A stretch of DNA of 30,687 nt from a virus: IMG/VR virus record IMGVR_UViG_3300042389_000221, positions 1-30,687 of that record. One strand, written 5' to 3'. Position 1 is the first letter of the stretch, and every line of letters begins with the position of its first letter. The position numbers and the translations under genes were made by a program. Positions 1-8,317 of this stretch are shown piece after piece. The notes under the pieces are model-generated. The model did no database searches, was not told the origin of the DNA, and saw only the letters and a program-made list of their open reading frames with translations.

Positions 1-10
1 TCTCTTTGCG

Positions 11-16
11 TATAAT
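11..16 (+). promoter_or_regulatory. -10 box of a candidate promoter ahead of the terminase genes
   Basis: A perfect TATAAT lies 67 bases before the small terminase start codon. The -35 region would fall outside the window, or at the other end if the molecule is circular, where no good -35 hexamer is evident. Unlike the other promoters here, this one would give a leadered mRNA of about 60 bases. Confidence 0.5.
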
Positions 17-28
17 GTCAGCAAATCA

Positions 29-48
29 GCGTTTGACTTATCAAACGC
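29..48 (+). promoter_or_regulatory. 8-bp inverted repeat in the terminase leader
   Basis: GCGTTTGA and TCAAACGC form perfect arms around a 4-base loop (CTTA). The repeat sits just downstream of the presumed transcription start. It could be an RNA hairpin or an operator. It is followed by two copies of a purine-rich AAGAGAGAGAA element, the second of which is close to the ribosome-binding position. Confidence 0.5.
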
Positions 49-82
49 AAGAGAGAGAAACCGTCAAGAGAGAGAAGCCAAC

Positions 83-562
83 GTGGCAGGTAATCGGAAC
101 AGTGGTGGAAGGAACAAGAAACCTGTTGAAGCCAAAGCGCGTTTGGGTCAAGCAAGTGTGACTGAACTTGCAGTTGTGAAACAGACTGCAGCAGTGATTG
201 CGCAGGGAACACCAAAACCAATCAGACCGTTGGTGAAGGGTGGTGCTGGTGAACAGTTGTGGGATTCGTTGTGGTCATCATCTGCTGTGTGGGTTAGACC
301 TGACACTGATGTTGAACTTGTGCAGATGCTTTGCGAGATGACTGAAGAATATGTTGCGTTGCGAACACAGGTGATTGTTGATGGTGATTATCACGACAGA
401 GCAGCGTTGCGAAATCTTGAGAAGCAAAGGTTCTCTTTGATTTGCGCGTTGGGGTTGACACCTGTTGACCGTTCACGATTGGGTTTGCAAGCAGTCAAGA
501 CTGAAAGCCAGATGGAATTGTTCAGAAAGTCTGTTGCAAAGAAGCGTGCAAATGAAGCCTAA
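83..562 (+). CDS. terS: Terminase small subunit (P27-like)
   Basis: This 159-residue protein is likely the DNA-recognition subunit of the packaging motor. The basic, Gly/Asn/Lys-rich N-terminus is followed by a helical region. The C-terminal stretch around residues 115-140, with an LEKQRFSLICALGLTPVDRSRLG-like arrangement, is typical of P27-family small terminases of actinophages. The start is GTG, chosen because the purine-rich AGAGAGAGAAG precedes it and no good ATG is available. The gene overlaps the large terminase gene by 11 bases, which supports the pairing and translational coupling. Family assignment is from recognition of the C-terminal pattern and from position. Confidence 0.85.
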   Translation: MAGNRNSGGRNKKPVEAKARLGQASVTELAVVKQTAAVIAQGTPKPIRPLVKGGAGEQLWDSLWSSSAVWVRPDTDVELVQMLCEMTEEYVALRTQVIVDGDYHDRAALRNLEKQRFSLICALGLTPVDRSRLGLQAVKTESQMELFRKSVAKKRANEA

Positions 563-2021
563 GAAAGCGTGGTCACCTGCGTTCTACACACCAGCCATCA
601 GCAAGGTTTCTGATGGTGATGATGTCATCATGTTTGCTGAACACTTCTTGCGATTGACTAAAGGTGTGAAGGCTCATCAGCCTTTGATATTTACTGAGTG
701 GCAACAGTGGCTTCTGCGTTCTTTGCTTGAACGCAATGACGCTGGCAGGTTGAGATACAAGCGTGCATTGATTGGTTTGCCTAGGAAGCAGGGCAAGTCT
801 TTGATGGGGTCTGCGCTTGCGTTGTATGGGTTGCTTGCTGGTGAAGCAGGTGCAGAAGTTTATTCTGCTGCTGGTGACCGTCAGCAGGCACGCATTGTTT
901 TTGAAGAAGCAAAGACACAGATTCAGCAATCACCATCACTGTTGGCTGAATGCAAAATCTATAGAGATGCAATAGAAGTTCCTGCAACTAATGCTGTCTA
1001 TCGTGTGCTTTCTTCTGATGGAAAACTTGCGCAGGGTTTGAACCCATCACTGGTTGTGTTTGATGAACTGCACGTGCAACGCAATGATGATTTGTATGAC
1101 GCTTTGACTATGGGTTCTGGTGCGCGTCTTGACCCATTGGTGGTTGCTATCACTACTGCTGGATTTGACTTAGAAAGTCTGTGTGGCAGGTTGTACCTGT
1201 ATTCAAAACAGGTTGCATCAGGTGAAGTGATTGACCCATATTGGGGTGCGTGGTGGTGGGAAGCAGACACTGATTGTGACATCACTGATGAAAAGCAATG
1301 GAACAAAGCCAACCCCAACATGGTTCTTGGTTTGATTGACAAAGAAGATATGCGCGTGTCTGTTCAGCAATCCAGTGAAGCAGCAACACGCAGATTCAGA
1401 TTGAACCAGTGGACACGGTCGCAGGAATCTTGGTTGCCTGTTGGCGCATGGGAAAACTGCAACAACCCATCAGGCGCAATCATCAACGCATATGACCCTG
1501 CGTGGGTTGGTATTGACATGGCGTTGAAGCATGACAGTATCGGCATTGTTATTGCACAACCACATGATGACGGAAAGATTGCTGTGCAAGCAAAGATATT
1601 CCACCCTGACATGGACGGTATAGACATTCAAGCGATTGAACAGCACCTGCGATATTTGCACAATGAATACAATGTTCAAGAGTTTGCATATGACCCTGCA
1701 TTCTTCCAGCGTTCTGCTGAAGCACTTTATGATGATGGACTTCCAATGGTTGAGTTCCCACAGTCATCACAGCGCATGATTCCTGCGTGTGGCACAACAT
1801 ATGAACTGATAGTGGGAAAGAAGATTTGTCACGATGGTTCACCAATGTTCACTGACCAAGTGTTGTCAGCAGCGCAACGCATGACTGAACAAGGGTGGCG
1901 ATTGAGCAAAGGTAAGTCACGTAGAAAGATTGACGCGTGCATTGCAATGTGCATGGCTGTTGACAGGGCAACTAGGCGTGGCACTAGCACACCACAACCT
2001 ATGATTGCATCTGTATGGTGA
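552..2021 (+). CDS. terL: Terminase large subunit (ATPase/nuclease)
   Basis: This 489-residue DNA-packaging motor protein cuts concatemers and translocates DNA into the prohead. The ATPase domain shows a Walker A-like GLPRKQGKS (residues 75-83), Walker B LVVFDE (about 167-172) and a TTAG coupling motif (201-204). The RNase H-like nuclease domain has the expected acidic residues at D322 (VGIDMALKHDS), D381 (YDPAFF) and D461 (RKIDACIAM). The start is the ATG inside the end of the small-subunit gene. An in-frame upstream ATG would add 29 residues wholly inside that gene and is not needed. Length is normal for the family. Confidence 0.95.
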   Translation: MKPKKAWSPAFYTPAISKVSDGDDVIMFAEHFLRLTKGVKAHQPLIFTEWQQWLLRSLLERNDAGRLRYKRALIGLPRKQGKSLMGSALALYGLLAGEAGAEVYSAAGDRQQARIVFEEAKTQIQQSPSLLAECKIYRDAIEVPATNAVYRVLSSDGKLAQGLNPSLVVFDELHVQRNDDLYDALTMGSGARLDPLVVAITTAGFDLESLCGRLYLYSKQVASGEVIDPYWGAWWWEADTDCDITDEKQWNKANPNMVLGLIDKEDMRVSVQQSSEAATRRFRLNQWTRSQESWLPVGAWENCNNPSGAIINAYDPAWVGIDMALKHDSIGIVIAQPHDDGKIAVQAKIFHPDMDGIDIQAIEQHLRYLHNEYNVQEFAYDPAFFQRSAEALYDDGLPMVEFPQSSQRMIPACGTTYELIVGKKICHDGSPMFTDQVLSAAQRMTEQGWRLSKGKSRRKIDACIAMCMAVDRATRRGTSTPQPMIASVW

Positions 2022-2025
2022 TGCC

Positions 2026-2154
2026 ATGAGACTGATTATTGCTGAAGCCATAGGTGTTGTTATTGCTTGCGTAGGTGTTTTTATGATTCATGTTCCTAGT
2101 GGATTGATTGTCACAGGCGCAGCCATTGTTGCAATGATTGAAGCGAACGCATGA
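2026..2154 (+). CDS. Small two-helix membrane protein, unknown
   Basis: This 42-residue ORF lies between the large terminase stop and the portal start, and overlaps the portal by ATGA. Nearly all of it is hydrophobic: two possible membrane helices (about residues 3-20 and 25-39) separated by a short HVPSG turn. The tight ATGA coupling to the portal argues that it is translated. I do not recognise a family. It could be a membrane anchor during assembly or a membrane protein unrelated to the head. No obvious Shine-Dalgarno sequence is present, so it probably depends on coupling from the terminase gene. Confidence 0.6.
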   Translation: MRLIIAEAIGVVIACVGVFMIHVPSGLIVTGAAIVAMIEANA

Positions 2155-3362
2155 GCCTATTTAGAAAAGCAGAAGTGCGTGCGCTTCCACCCACGATTGA
2201 CCCCACAGGACTGACTGCTAGACCAGCATTTGCTTCTTCTGCTGGTGAAGTTGTTGACCAGAACAGCGCATTCACATCAACAGTTGTGATTGGTTGTGTG
2301 ACATTGCTTGCTGATTCAGTAGCCATGATGCCATTGGAACTGTATCGGGAAGTTGGTTCACGATATGAGAAACTGCCAAAGCCACTGGTGCTTCGCAAAC
2401 CAAATGCAGAACAAACAATGTTTGAGTTTGTGCATCAGTTCATTGCGACGCTTGCGATTCATGGAACTTGTTTTGTGTATGCACCAAGGGAAGGTGGGCA
2501 GTTGATTGAACTGCGCAACATTCACCCTGACAGGGTCGCAATCCAGATTGATATGGACACCAACAGCCCCACGTATGGTGAGCGCACATACAAGATTGCT
2601 GGCAGCAATGAGACATTCACTGCTGAAGTCATCAAGCAAGTTGATTGGTTGCGTTTCCCAAATCAGGTTCGTGGCATTTCACCAATTGATTCATTGCGTC
2701 AGTCCATTGGCACAAACATTGCAATTGACCGATTCCTTGCACAGTTCTATGGTGATGGTGCAACACCATCATCAGTGCTTGAAACAGATACAAACCTGTC
2801 ACCTGAATCAGCAGAAGTGTTGCGTCAAACATGGGTTGACACGCTTTATAAAAACAGAAAACCAGCAGTGCTAACTGGTGGTCTGAAGTGGCGCAGTGTC
2901 ACAGTGTCAGCATCAGACATGGACACCATCAACTATCGTGAAGCAATTGTGCGTGATATTTCACGTGCATACAGAATCCCACTGCACATGATAAATGGAA
3001 CAGGTGGAGACAACCAGACATATCAGAATGTTGAATCAGCAGGTATCAACTTCTTGCGTCACACTTTGCTTCCTTGGTGCAGAAGGCTTGAAGATTTGAT
3101 TTCTGAATTGCTGCCACGCCCACAGCGCGTCAGGTTTGATGTCAATGAGTTTGCACGTGCAGACCAGTTGACCCGTGTTCGTGCGCAACAGACAATGATT
3201 ATGTCTGGAACTTTGACACCAAATGAAGCACGCCAGATTGAAGGTAGAGAACCATATGAAGGTGGTGACCAGTTCATTCTTGGTATTGCTGGCGCACCTG
3301 TTGCTGGTGTTGAAGGTGGAGATTTGCCCACATTGGGTGTTGACAGTTTGGTGCAGGAATGA
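2151..3362 (+). CDS. Portal protein (HK97 family)
   Basis: This 403-residue protein forms the ring at the head vertex through which DNA enters and the tail attaches. Recognition rests on typical portal sequence features: the N-terminal SLFRKAE start, the VGCVTLLADSVA-like first helix, a central Trp/Pro-rich clip/stem region and the C-terminal MSGTLTPNEARQIEGREPYEGGD segment seen in HK97-type portals. Length fits the family. It starts by ATGA overlap with the preceding membrane gene and ends with ATGA overlap with the next, so the block is translationally coupled. Confidence 0.93.
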   Translation: MSLFRKAEVRALPPTIDPTGLTARPAFASSAGEVVDQNSAFTSTVVIGCVTLLADSVAMMPLELYREVGSRYEKLPKPLVLRKPNAEQTMFEFVHQFIATLAIHGTCFVYAPREGGQLIELRNIHPDRVAIQIDMDTNSPTYGERTYKIAGSNETFTAEVIKQVDWLRFPNQVRGISPIDSLRQSIGTNIAIDRFLAQFYGDGATPSSVLETDTNLSPESAEVLRQTWVDTLYKNRKPAVLTGGLKWRSVTVSASDMDTINYREAIVRDISRAYRIPLHMINGTGGDNQTYQNVESAGINFLRHTLLPWCRRLEDLISELLPRPQRVRFDVNEFARADQLTRVRAQQTMIMSGTLTPNEARQIEGREPYEGGDQFILGIAGAPVAGVEGGDLPTLGVDSLVQE

Positions 3363-3619
3363 AATCACAGTCATATTCAGTCTCTACAACAAGAGTGAAG
3401 ATAGTTGCAGCAGACAACATCAACAGAACTGTCTATCTGCATTGCATAGGAACAGGTGTTGTGTATATCGGTGGTGCTGATGTCACAGCATCAAATGGAA
3501 TGTTGACAGAAAAGAATGCTGTGCCATTTGAAATGTTCTTGCCAGCAACAGAAGAACTGTATGCAATCACAGCAACAGGTACAGAAGAAGTGCGTGTTCT
3601 CACACCTAGTCAGGATTGA
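3359..3619 (+). CDS. Small beta-rich head-region protein, unknown
   Basis: This 86-residue protein starts by ATGA overlap with the portal gene and has a short GGA just ahead of the ATG. The sequence alternates hydrophobic and polar residues (TVYLHCIGTGVVYIGG, then FEMFLPATEELYAITATG), suggesting a small beta-sandwich. There is no signal peptide or membrane segment. Proteins like this often sit between portal and protease genes in actinobacterial and marine siphophages. A decoration or stabilising role is possible but not shown by the sequence. Confidence 0.7.
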   Translation: MKSQSYSVSTTRVKIVAADNINRTVYLHCIGTGVVYIGGADVTASNGMLTEKNAVPFEMFLPATEELYAITATGTEEVRVLTPSQD

Positions 3620-3624
3620 TTCAT

Positions 3625-5022
3625 ATGCCCTACTACATCAGTGACCAAATGACCGACTGCGCAGGGTGGGCAACCATCAAGGCTGATACACCTGACAGCA
3701 CACCAGAAACAATTGGTTGTCATCAAACAAAACAAGATGCAATTGACCAGATGATTGCTGTGTCATTGTCTGAAGAAATAGAACCAATGGGTGATTGGGC
3801 AACGCGCAAACTTTTGACTGATGCAGAACTGTTCAGTGATGATGACATCAATGACCAAGTTGAAGGTATGCCTATGACACCAGAACTGAATCAGGCTGAA
3901 CCTGCAATGGAAGTTGAAGCATTGCAACGTGCATATGAAGCAGTGAAAAGCATTCTTGATGAAATCGCTGAAAAGATTGGTGAAGTATCAGTTGAACCTA
4001 TGGTTGAATCTGAAGATGAAGTTGAACTTGAAGTTGAAATGGATTCAAGAGAACAACGACAGATTGACCTATCAGCACCACAGTTCATGCGTGATAATGC
4101 AAAGCGTGGTCTTGCATACCATGAAGAAGGTTTGTCTGGTGATGGGCTAGAGCCACAGACAGTTGAAGATGCACGCAAGATGGCATCAGGTGAAGTGACA
4201 CCTGAGAAGTGGCGCAAGATTGCACCGTGGATAGCACGACACATGGTGGACTTAGAAGCAGCAGATGGTGAAATCACAGCAGGTGTGGTGGCTCATCTTC
4301 TGTGGGGCAGTGGTTCTACAAAGGAAGAAGCACAAAGAACAATGGACTACGCACAACGCATCATTGACCAACTTGACGCAGAACTTGAAGAAGAACGCAA
4401 TGTGCCTGCACAGCGTGAACACCGTTGGGTGATTAGCGCAACTAATGAACAGCGCAAGCAGATTGCATACACAAATCTAGAACTGCGTGCGCTTGATGAT
4501 TCTGAAGATGGCTGGACTGTTCGTGGATATGCAGCAGTATTTGATTCACCATCAGAACCCCTACCTTGGACTGAGTATGTCAAGCGTGGTGCTTTCACCA
4601 AGACCATCAAAGATGGTGCTGATGTCCGTTTGTTGATTGACCACACTGGTGTTCCATTAGCACGCACCAAGTCAGGCACATTGACCCTGCGTGAAGATAA
4701 CAAGGGTCTGTTCATGGAAGCACGCCTAGACCCCAACAACCCTGACGCAGTGAAGATGCGTAGTGCGTTGATGCGTGGTGATGTCACACAGATGTCTTTT
4801 GCTTTTGAAACTGTGAAGGATTCTTGGAACAGTGACAGAAGCGTACGTGAACTGAAAGAAGTGCGTCTGTATGATGTCAGCCTTGTGACCTATCCAGCGT
4901 ATGAAGAAACCAGCGCAGAGATTCGCAACACACATTCAACTGATACATCAGTTGCTACCGTTGCACCAACAGCACTTCGCAAAGCACAAGTTGCACTTGC
5001 GATTGCTAGAGCCGTCAACTAG
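3625..5022 (+). CDS. Prohead protease (HK97-type) with a long N-terminal extension
   Basis: This 465-residue protein carries the capsid maturation protease in its C-terminal third. Catalytic His340 lies in LLIDHTG and Ser391 in TQMSFAF, with the VRGYAAVFDSPSEP entry motif near residue 299. The first 290 residues are extra: an N-terminal MPYYISDQ domain (1-60), an acidic linker (120-145) and a helical domain at about 150-255 (APQFMRDNAKRGL, then PWIARHM and VVAHLLWG). These may act as scaffold or delta domain. An in-frame TTG nine bases earlier is possible, but the AGGA at 3612-3615 is placed for the ATG used here. Confidence 0.93.
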   Translation: MPYYISDQMTDCAGWATIKADTPDSTPETIGCHQTKQDAIDQMIAVSLSEEIEPMGDWATRKLLTDAELFSDDDINDQVEGMPMTPELNQAEPAMEVEALQRAYEAVKSILDEIAEKIGEVSVEPMVESEDEVELEVEMDSREQRQIDLSAPQFMRDNAKRGLAYHEEGLSGDGLEPQTVEDARKMASGEVTPEKWRKIAPWIARHMVDLEAADGEITAGVVAHLLWGSGSTKEEAQRTMDYAQRIIDQLDAELEEERNVPAQREHRWVISATNEQRKQIAYTNLELRALDDSEDGWTVRGYAAVFDSPSEPLPWTEYVKRGAFTKTIKDGADVRLLIDHTGVPLARTKSGTLTLREDNKGLFMEARLDPNNPDAVKMRSALMRGDVTQMSFAFETVKDSWNSDRSVRELKEVRLYDVSLVTYPAYEETSAEIRNTHSTDTSVATVAPTALRKAQVALAIARAVN

Positions 5023-5083
5023 CCACACGCCAGCGTGACACTCACCCAAACAACACAAACCCACTAAGAGAAGGAAAGCCCCA

Positions 5084-6388
5084 ATGGCACTTTCAGAAAA
5101 GTTGATTGAGAAGCGTGACGCACATTTGGCTTCTGCACAACAGATTGTTGATGCAGCAGAAGCAGAAGCGCGTGACCTGACACAAGAAGAAAACGACAGC
5201 ATTGCTGTTTCTTTGCGTTCAGCAAAAGACCTTGATGCTCAAATTGAGCAGCACAAGGAACTTGAAGCACGCAATGCAAAAGCAGCAGAGATGCGTGCAG
5301 CATCTGGAATCGCAGCACCTGCTGTTGTGAAGTCAGAGCCACGTACATACACCAAGGAAAATCGCAGTGTGTCATTCTTGGCTGACGCATTTGCTGCACA
5401 GTTCAATGGTGACTATGTAGCCAAAGAGCGTCTGGCACGCCACATGAATGAAGAAAAGGTTGAGCGTCGTGATGTCACTTCAGCAAACTTTGCTGGCTTG
5501 ATTGTTCCACAGTACCTGACTGAACTTGCTGCACCACTTGCACGCGCAGGTCGCCCTGTTGCAGACATTGCACGCAAGCACGCACTGCCAGCAGCAGGAT
5601 TGACAATCAGCATCAGCAAGGTGACCACAGGTTCAAGCACTGCTGTTCAGACTGAAGGTGCTGCTGTTTCTGAAACCAACATGGACGACACCAAGTTAGA
5701 CATCAGCGTTGTCACTGTTGCAGGTCAGCAGACAGTTTCCCGTCAGGCTTTAGAGCGTGGCACAGGTGTTGACGCACTTGTGATGAATGACTTGATTCGT
5801 TCATACCACACCACACTTGACGCACAAGTTGTTGCTGAAATCCAATCTTCTGCTGGTCAGTCTGTTACTGCAACAGATGCTTCACCAACAGTTGCTGAGT
5901 TGTATCCAAAACTTCTTGATGCAATCCAGAAGGTTCAAACCACGTACTTTGGGAATCCAAATGTGATTGTGATGCACCCACGCCGTTTGGCTTGGATTCT
6001 CGCAGCACTTGATTCAACCAACCGTCCGTTGGCTGTTCCAGTTCCACAGTCACCAATGAACGCACTTGCTGTTGGTGATGGTGGCGTTGTTCGCTATGCG
6101 AACAGTGGCTATGCAATCGCAGGACTTCCTGTGGTTACTGACGCAAATGTGACCACCAGTGCTGGTGCAGGAACAAATGAAGATGTGATTTACATTGGTG
6201 ACACCAATGAACTTCACTTGTGGGAAGATGGAGATGGTGCGCCAATGTACCTTCGCTTTGACCAGCCAAAAGCAGCAGAACTTGATGTTCTCGCAGTTGT
6301 CTATGGTTACAGCGCATACACAGCAGCGCGTTACCAGAACGCATGGGCAAAGGTAACAGGCACTGCGCTTGTCACCCCAACCTTCTAA
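5084..6388 (+). CDS. Major capsid protein (HK97 fold)
   Basis: This 434-residue protein is the main head subunit. The first about 90 residues are charged and helical with heptad-like spacing (LIEKRDAHLASAQQIVDAAEAEARDL), as expected for the delta domain removed by the protease just upstream. The remainder matches the HK97 family: a VPQYLTELA N-arm region, VAGQQTVSRQALERG, an A-domain with VIVMHPRRLAWI and a C-terminal FDQPKAAELDVLAVVYGYSAYTAAR. A strong AGAAGGAAAG ribosome-binding site precedes the ATG. A 61-base gap to the protease gene is the largest in this part of the operon. Confidence 0.95.
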   Translation: MALSEKLIEKRDAHLASAQQIVDAAEAEARDLTQEENDSIAVSLRSAKDLDAQIEQHKELEARNAKAAEMRAASGIAAPAVVKSEPRTYTKENRSVSFLADAFAAQFNGDYVAKERLARHMNEEKVERRDVTSANFAGLIVPQYLTELAAPLARAGRPVADIARKHALPAAGLTISISKVTTGSSTAVQTEGAAVSETNMDDTKLDISVVTVAGQQTVSRQALERGTGVDALVMNDLIRSYHTTLDAQVVAEIQSSAGQSVTATDASPTVAELYPKLLDAIQKVQTTYFGNPNVIVMHPRRLAWILAALDSTNRPLAVPVPQSPMNALAVGDGGVVRYANSGYAIAGLPVVTDANVTTSAGAGTNEDVIYIGDTNELHLWEDGDGAPMYLRFDQPKAAELDVLAVVYGYSAYTAARYQNAWAKVTGTALVTPTF

Positions 6389-6415
6389 TCACTGAAGGTT
6401 CACCAATAGTTTGTT

Positions 6416-6453
6416 GGTGCTGGCTGTTTGTAGGGACACAGCCAGCCAGCACC
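6416..6453 (+). terminator. 11-bp stem-loop after the capsid gene
   Basis: GGTGCTGGCTG (6416-6426) pairs perfectly with CAGCCAGCACC (6443-6453) around a 16-base loop. No T-run follows, so it may be a weak or partial terminator, or an mRNA-stabilising hairpin that sets capsid mRNA above downstream mRNA. A smaller 6-bp inverted repeat (AACCTT/AAGGTT, about 6380-6401) overlaps the capsid stop codon. Confidence 0.6.
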
Positions 6454-6472
6454 ACACAACTTGAAAGCAATC

Positions 6473-6676
6473 ATGGACACAAAACTTATTGAAGCACTGC
6501 TGGTTGAGCGTGAAGGTTACGTGCGCAGAAATCTTCCTGAACGCATCAAAGCAGTTGATGAAGCATTGCGCAATGCTGGCTACACAAAGACCAGCACACC
6601 TGTTGAAACTGCAACTGCTGAACCAGTAGTTGAACGCGCATCAAAGCCTGCAACCAGAAAGCGCATGACTGACTAG
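6473..6676 (+). CDS. Small head-region protein, unknown
   Basis: This 67-residue protein begins with a predicted helix (residues 2-37, LLVEREGYVRRNLPERIKAVDEALRNAGY) and ends in a low-complexity Thr/Ala/Glu tail with a basic RKRMTD end. Small proteins with this VEREGYVRRxL pattern commonly follow the capsid gene in actinophages, but their job is not established here. An in-frame TTG lies 12 bases upstream. The ATG is preferred because of the GAAAG five bases before it. It ends two bases before the next gene. Confidence 0.75.
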   Translation: MDTKLIEALLVEREGYVRRNLPERIKAVDEALRNAGYTKTSTPVETATAEPVVERASKPATRKRMTD

Positions 6677-6678
6677 CA

Positions 6679-7287
6679 ATGGCAATCACAAATGGATATT
6701 GCACACTTGCTCAGGTCAAAGCAGCACTGCGTCTGACAGACAACGCTGATGACACTCTGATTGAATCAGCAATTCAATCTGCTTCACGCAGGATTGATGG
6801 CTATTGCAACAGATGGTTCTACAAGACCAATCAGACTGCGATTCAGGTTTATCCTGCAAGCATCTATGAATGTGGCGTGTTGAATGACATTGCCAACAGC
6901 AGTGTCACTGTGAAGATTGACAGCAACGCTGATGGCACATATGCGACAACGTGGACGCAGGGTCAGCAGTATCAACTTGAACCATTGAACACAGCCATCA
7001 CAGGAAAGCCGTACAGGCGCATTGTGTGTATCAATGGCTATTCATTCCCTATTGCCTATGACAAGCCACTGGTGCAGGTCACAGCGCAGTGGGGCTGGCA
7101 GTCTGTACCAAGTGATGTTGAGCAGGCTTGCATTCTTTTATCTATGCGCCAGTTTGCACGATTGAACGCAGCACTAGGTGTTGTAGGTTTTGCTGATATG
7201 GCAATTCAAGTTCGTGCCGTTGACCCTGATGTGCGTGACTTGTTGCAACAGTTCATTCTTCCTACTGCTGGCGCAGGCACTGTCTGA
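6679..7287 (+). CDS. Head-tail connector / adaptor protein (gp6-like)
   Basis: This 202-residue protein likely binds the portal ring and closes the filled head. The N-terminal part (YCTLAQVKAALRLTDNADDTLIESAIQSASRRIDGYCNRWFY) is the classic helical start of phage connector proteins. The C-terminal half has VTAQWGWQSVPSDVEQACILLSMRQFARLN, also typical. Position after the capsid and before the tail terminator agrees. The stop overlaps the next start (TGATG), so the genes are coupled. Confidence 0.85.
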   Translation: MAITNGYCTLAQVKAALRLTDNADDTLIESAIQSASRRIDGYCNRWFYKTNQTAIQVYPASIYECGVLNDIANSSVTVKIDSNADGTYATTWTQGQQYQLEPLNTAITGKPYRRIVCINGYSFPIAYDKPLVQVTAQWGWQSVPSDVEQACILLSMRQFARLNAALGVVGFADMAIQVRAVDPDVRDLLQQFILPTAGAGTV

Positions 7288-7697
7288 TGTCATCTGTTGC
7301 TGCTATCGCTGATGGTCTGAAAGCAAGACTTGCCACCATCAGTGGTGTGCGTGCGTACTCTTATCAGCCTGAACAACTAAACCCACCGTTCGCATACCCT
7401 GTGCTGAACACTGTTTCATATCATCAGACAATGGGTATGGGCAATGCTGTCACACAATTTGACTGGACTGTGTACGTGGTTGCTGGCAGATGGGTTGACC
7501 GTACAGCATTCACTTATCTTGATGGGTTCTTATCACCAACAGGTGCAACATCAATCAGGGCTGCACTTGAAGGTGACCTGACACTTGGTGGTGCTTGTCA
7601 AGATTTGATTGTTGCTTCTTCTGCAAACATCAACGCACTAGAACAAGATGATGCAGAATATCTGCAAGTCTCATTCGCAGTAACTATCTACGCGTAA
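7287..7697 (+). CDS. Probable tail terminator / tail completion protein
   Basis: This 136-residue protein is likely the ring that caps the tail tube for head joining. Evidence is its length, its position between the connector and the tail tube genes and an alpha/beta pattern typical of this family: an N-terminal helix (VAAIADGLKARLATISGVRAYSY), a strand pair and a C-terminal YLQVSFAVTIYA. No catalytic residues are expected. The exact family (tail terminator versus a second connector) cannot be settled by eye. Confidence 0.7.
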   Translation: MSSVAAIADGLKARLATISGVRAYSYQPEQLNPPFAYPVLNTVSYHQTMGMGNAVTQFDWTVYVVAGRWVDRTAFTYLDGFLSPTGATSIRAALEGDLTLGGACQDLIVASSANINALEQDDAEYLQVSFAVTIYA

Positions 7698-7707
7698 AGG
7701 AAAATCA

Positions 7708-7881
7708 ATGCAATCATTCAAAGTAACAAGTGACAACTTCACTCATGGCAAGCAGGGAAGCACTGTCACAGAAACAGAACTAGAAGGACTAGATTTGCAT
7801 ATGTTGGTGGAAGCAGGACATCTTGAACCCATCACTGCAAAGTCAAACAACAAAACCCAAACACAAGTGGAAGGTGAATAG
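7708..7881 (+). CDS. Small protein before the tail tube gene, unknown
   Basis: This 57-residue ORF has a good AAAGGAAAA ribosome-binding site and ends two bases before the tail tube start. The sequence begins with a strand-like SFKVTSDNF, followed by a TETELEGLDLHMLVEAGHLEPI segment that resembles the head-of-tail small proteins of actinophages, and ends in a polar Lys/Asn/Gln tail. Start, spacing and coupling make it a convincing gene. Its function is unknown. Confidence 0.75.
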   Translation: MQSFKVTSDNFTHGKQGSTVTETELEGLDLHMLVEAGHLEPITAKSNNKTQTQVEGE

Positions 7882-7883
7882 TC

Positions 7884-8294
7884 ATGGCTGTTCAAGTATT
7901 GAAGGATTGCACCATCAGCATTGGTGGTGTGAACTTGGAATCAAAAGCAAATAGTGTCACGCTGAACTATGAAGTTGAATCAGTTGATGTCACTTCTTTT
8001 GATGGTTCAGGCGCACGCAAGTTTGCTGGTGGTCTTGTCAACTTGTCTGTTGAAGTCGCACTCATGCAGGACTTCGCAGCATCACAAACTGAAGCAACCA
8101 TCTATCCGTTGGTAGGCACAACAACCAACATCATCATCAAGCCAACAAGCGCAGCAGTATCTTCAACAAACCCCACCTACACAATCACTGGTGCATATCT
8201 TGCAAGCCACACCCCTGTCGCAGGTGGCGTTGGTGAGTTGAGTATGACCACGTTGACGCTGACTGGTGGAACTCTCGCAAAAGCAACTTCTTGA
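7884..8294 (+). CDS. Major tail (tube) protein
   Basis: This 136-residue protein is probably the subunit of the tail tube. It is almost entirely beta strand, with VTLNYEVESVDVTSFDGSGARKFAGGLVNLSVEVAL in the middle, a pattern typical of siphophage tube proteins. Immediate placement before the tail assembly chaperone supports this. GGTG just upstream provides the ribosome-binding site. The protein is short for a tube subunit, consistent with a single domain without the Ig-like decoration found in some phages. Confidence 0.85.
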   Translation: MAVQVLKDCTISIGGVNLESKANSVTLNYEVESVDVTSFDGSGARKFAGGLVNLSVEVALMQDFAASQTEATIYPLVGTTTNIIIKPTSAAVSSTNPTYTITGAYLASHTPVAGGVGELSMTTLTLTGGTLAKATS

Positions 8295-8317
8295 TTCATA
8301 GTTAGGACAGCAACAAA

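Noticed and set aside
4347-4787. 146-codon minus-strand open frame
   Set aside because: It is antisense to the protease gene, Ser/Arg-rich, with no supporting signal.
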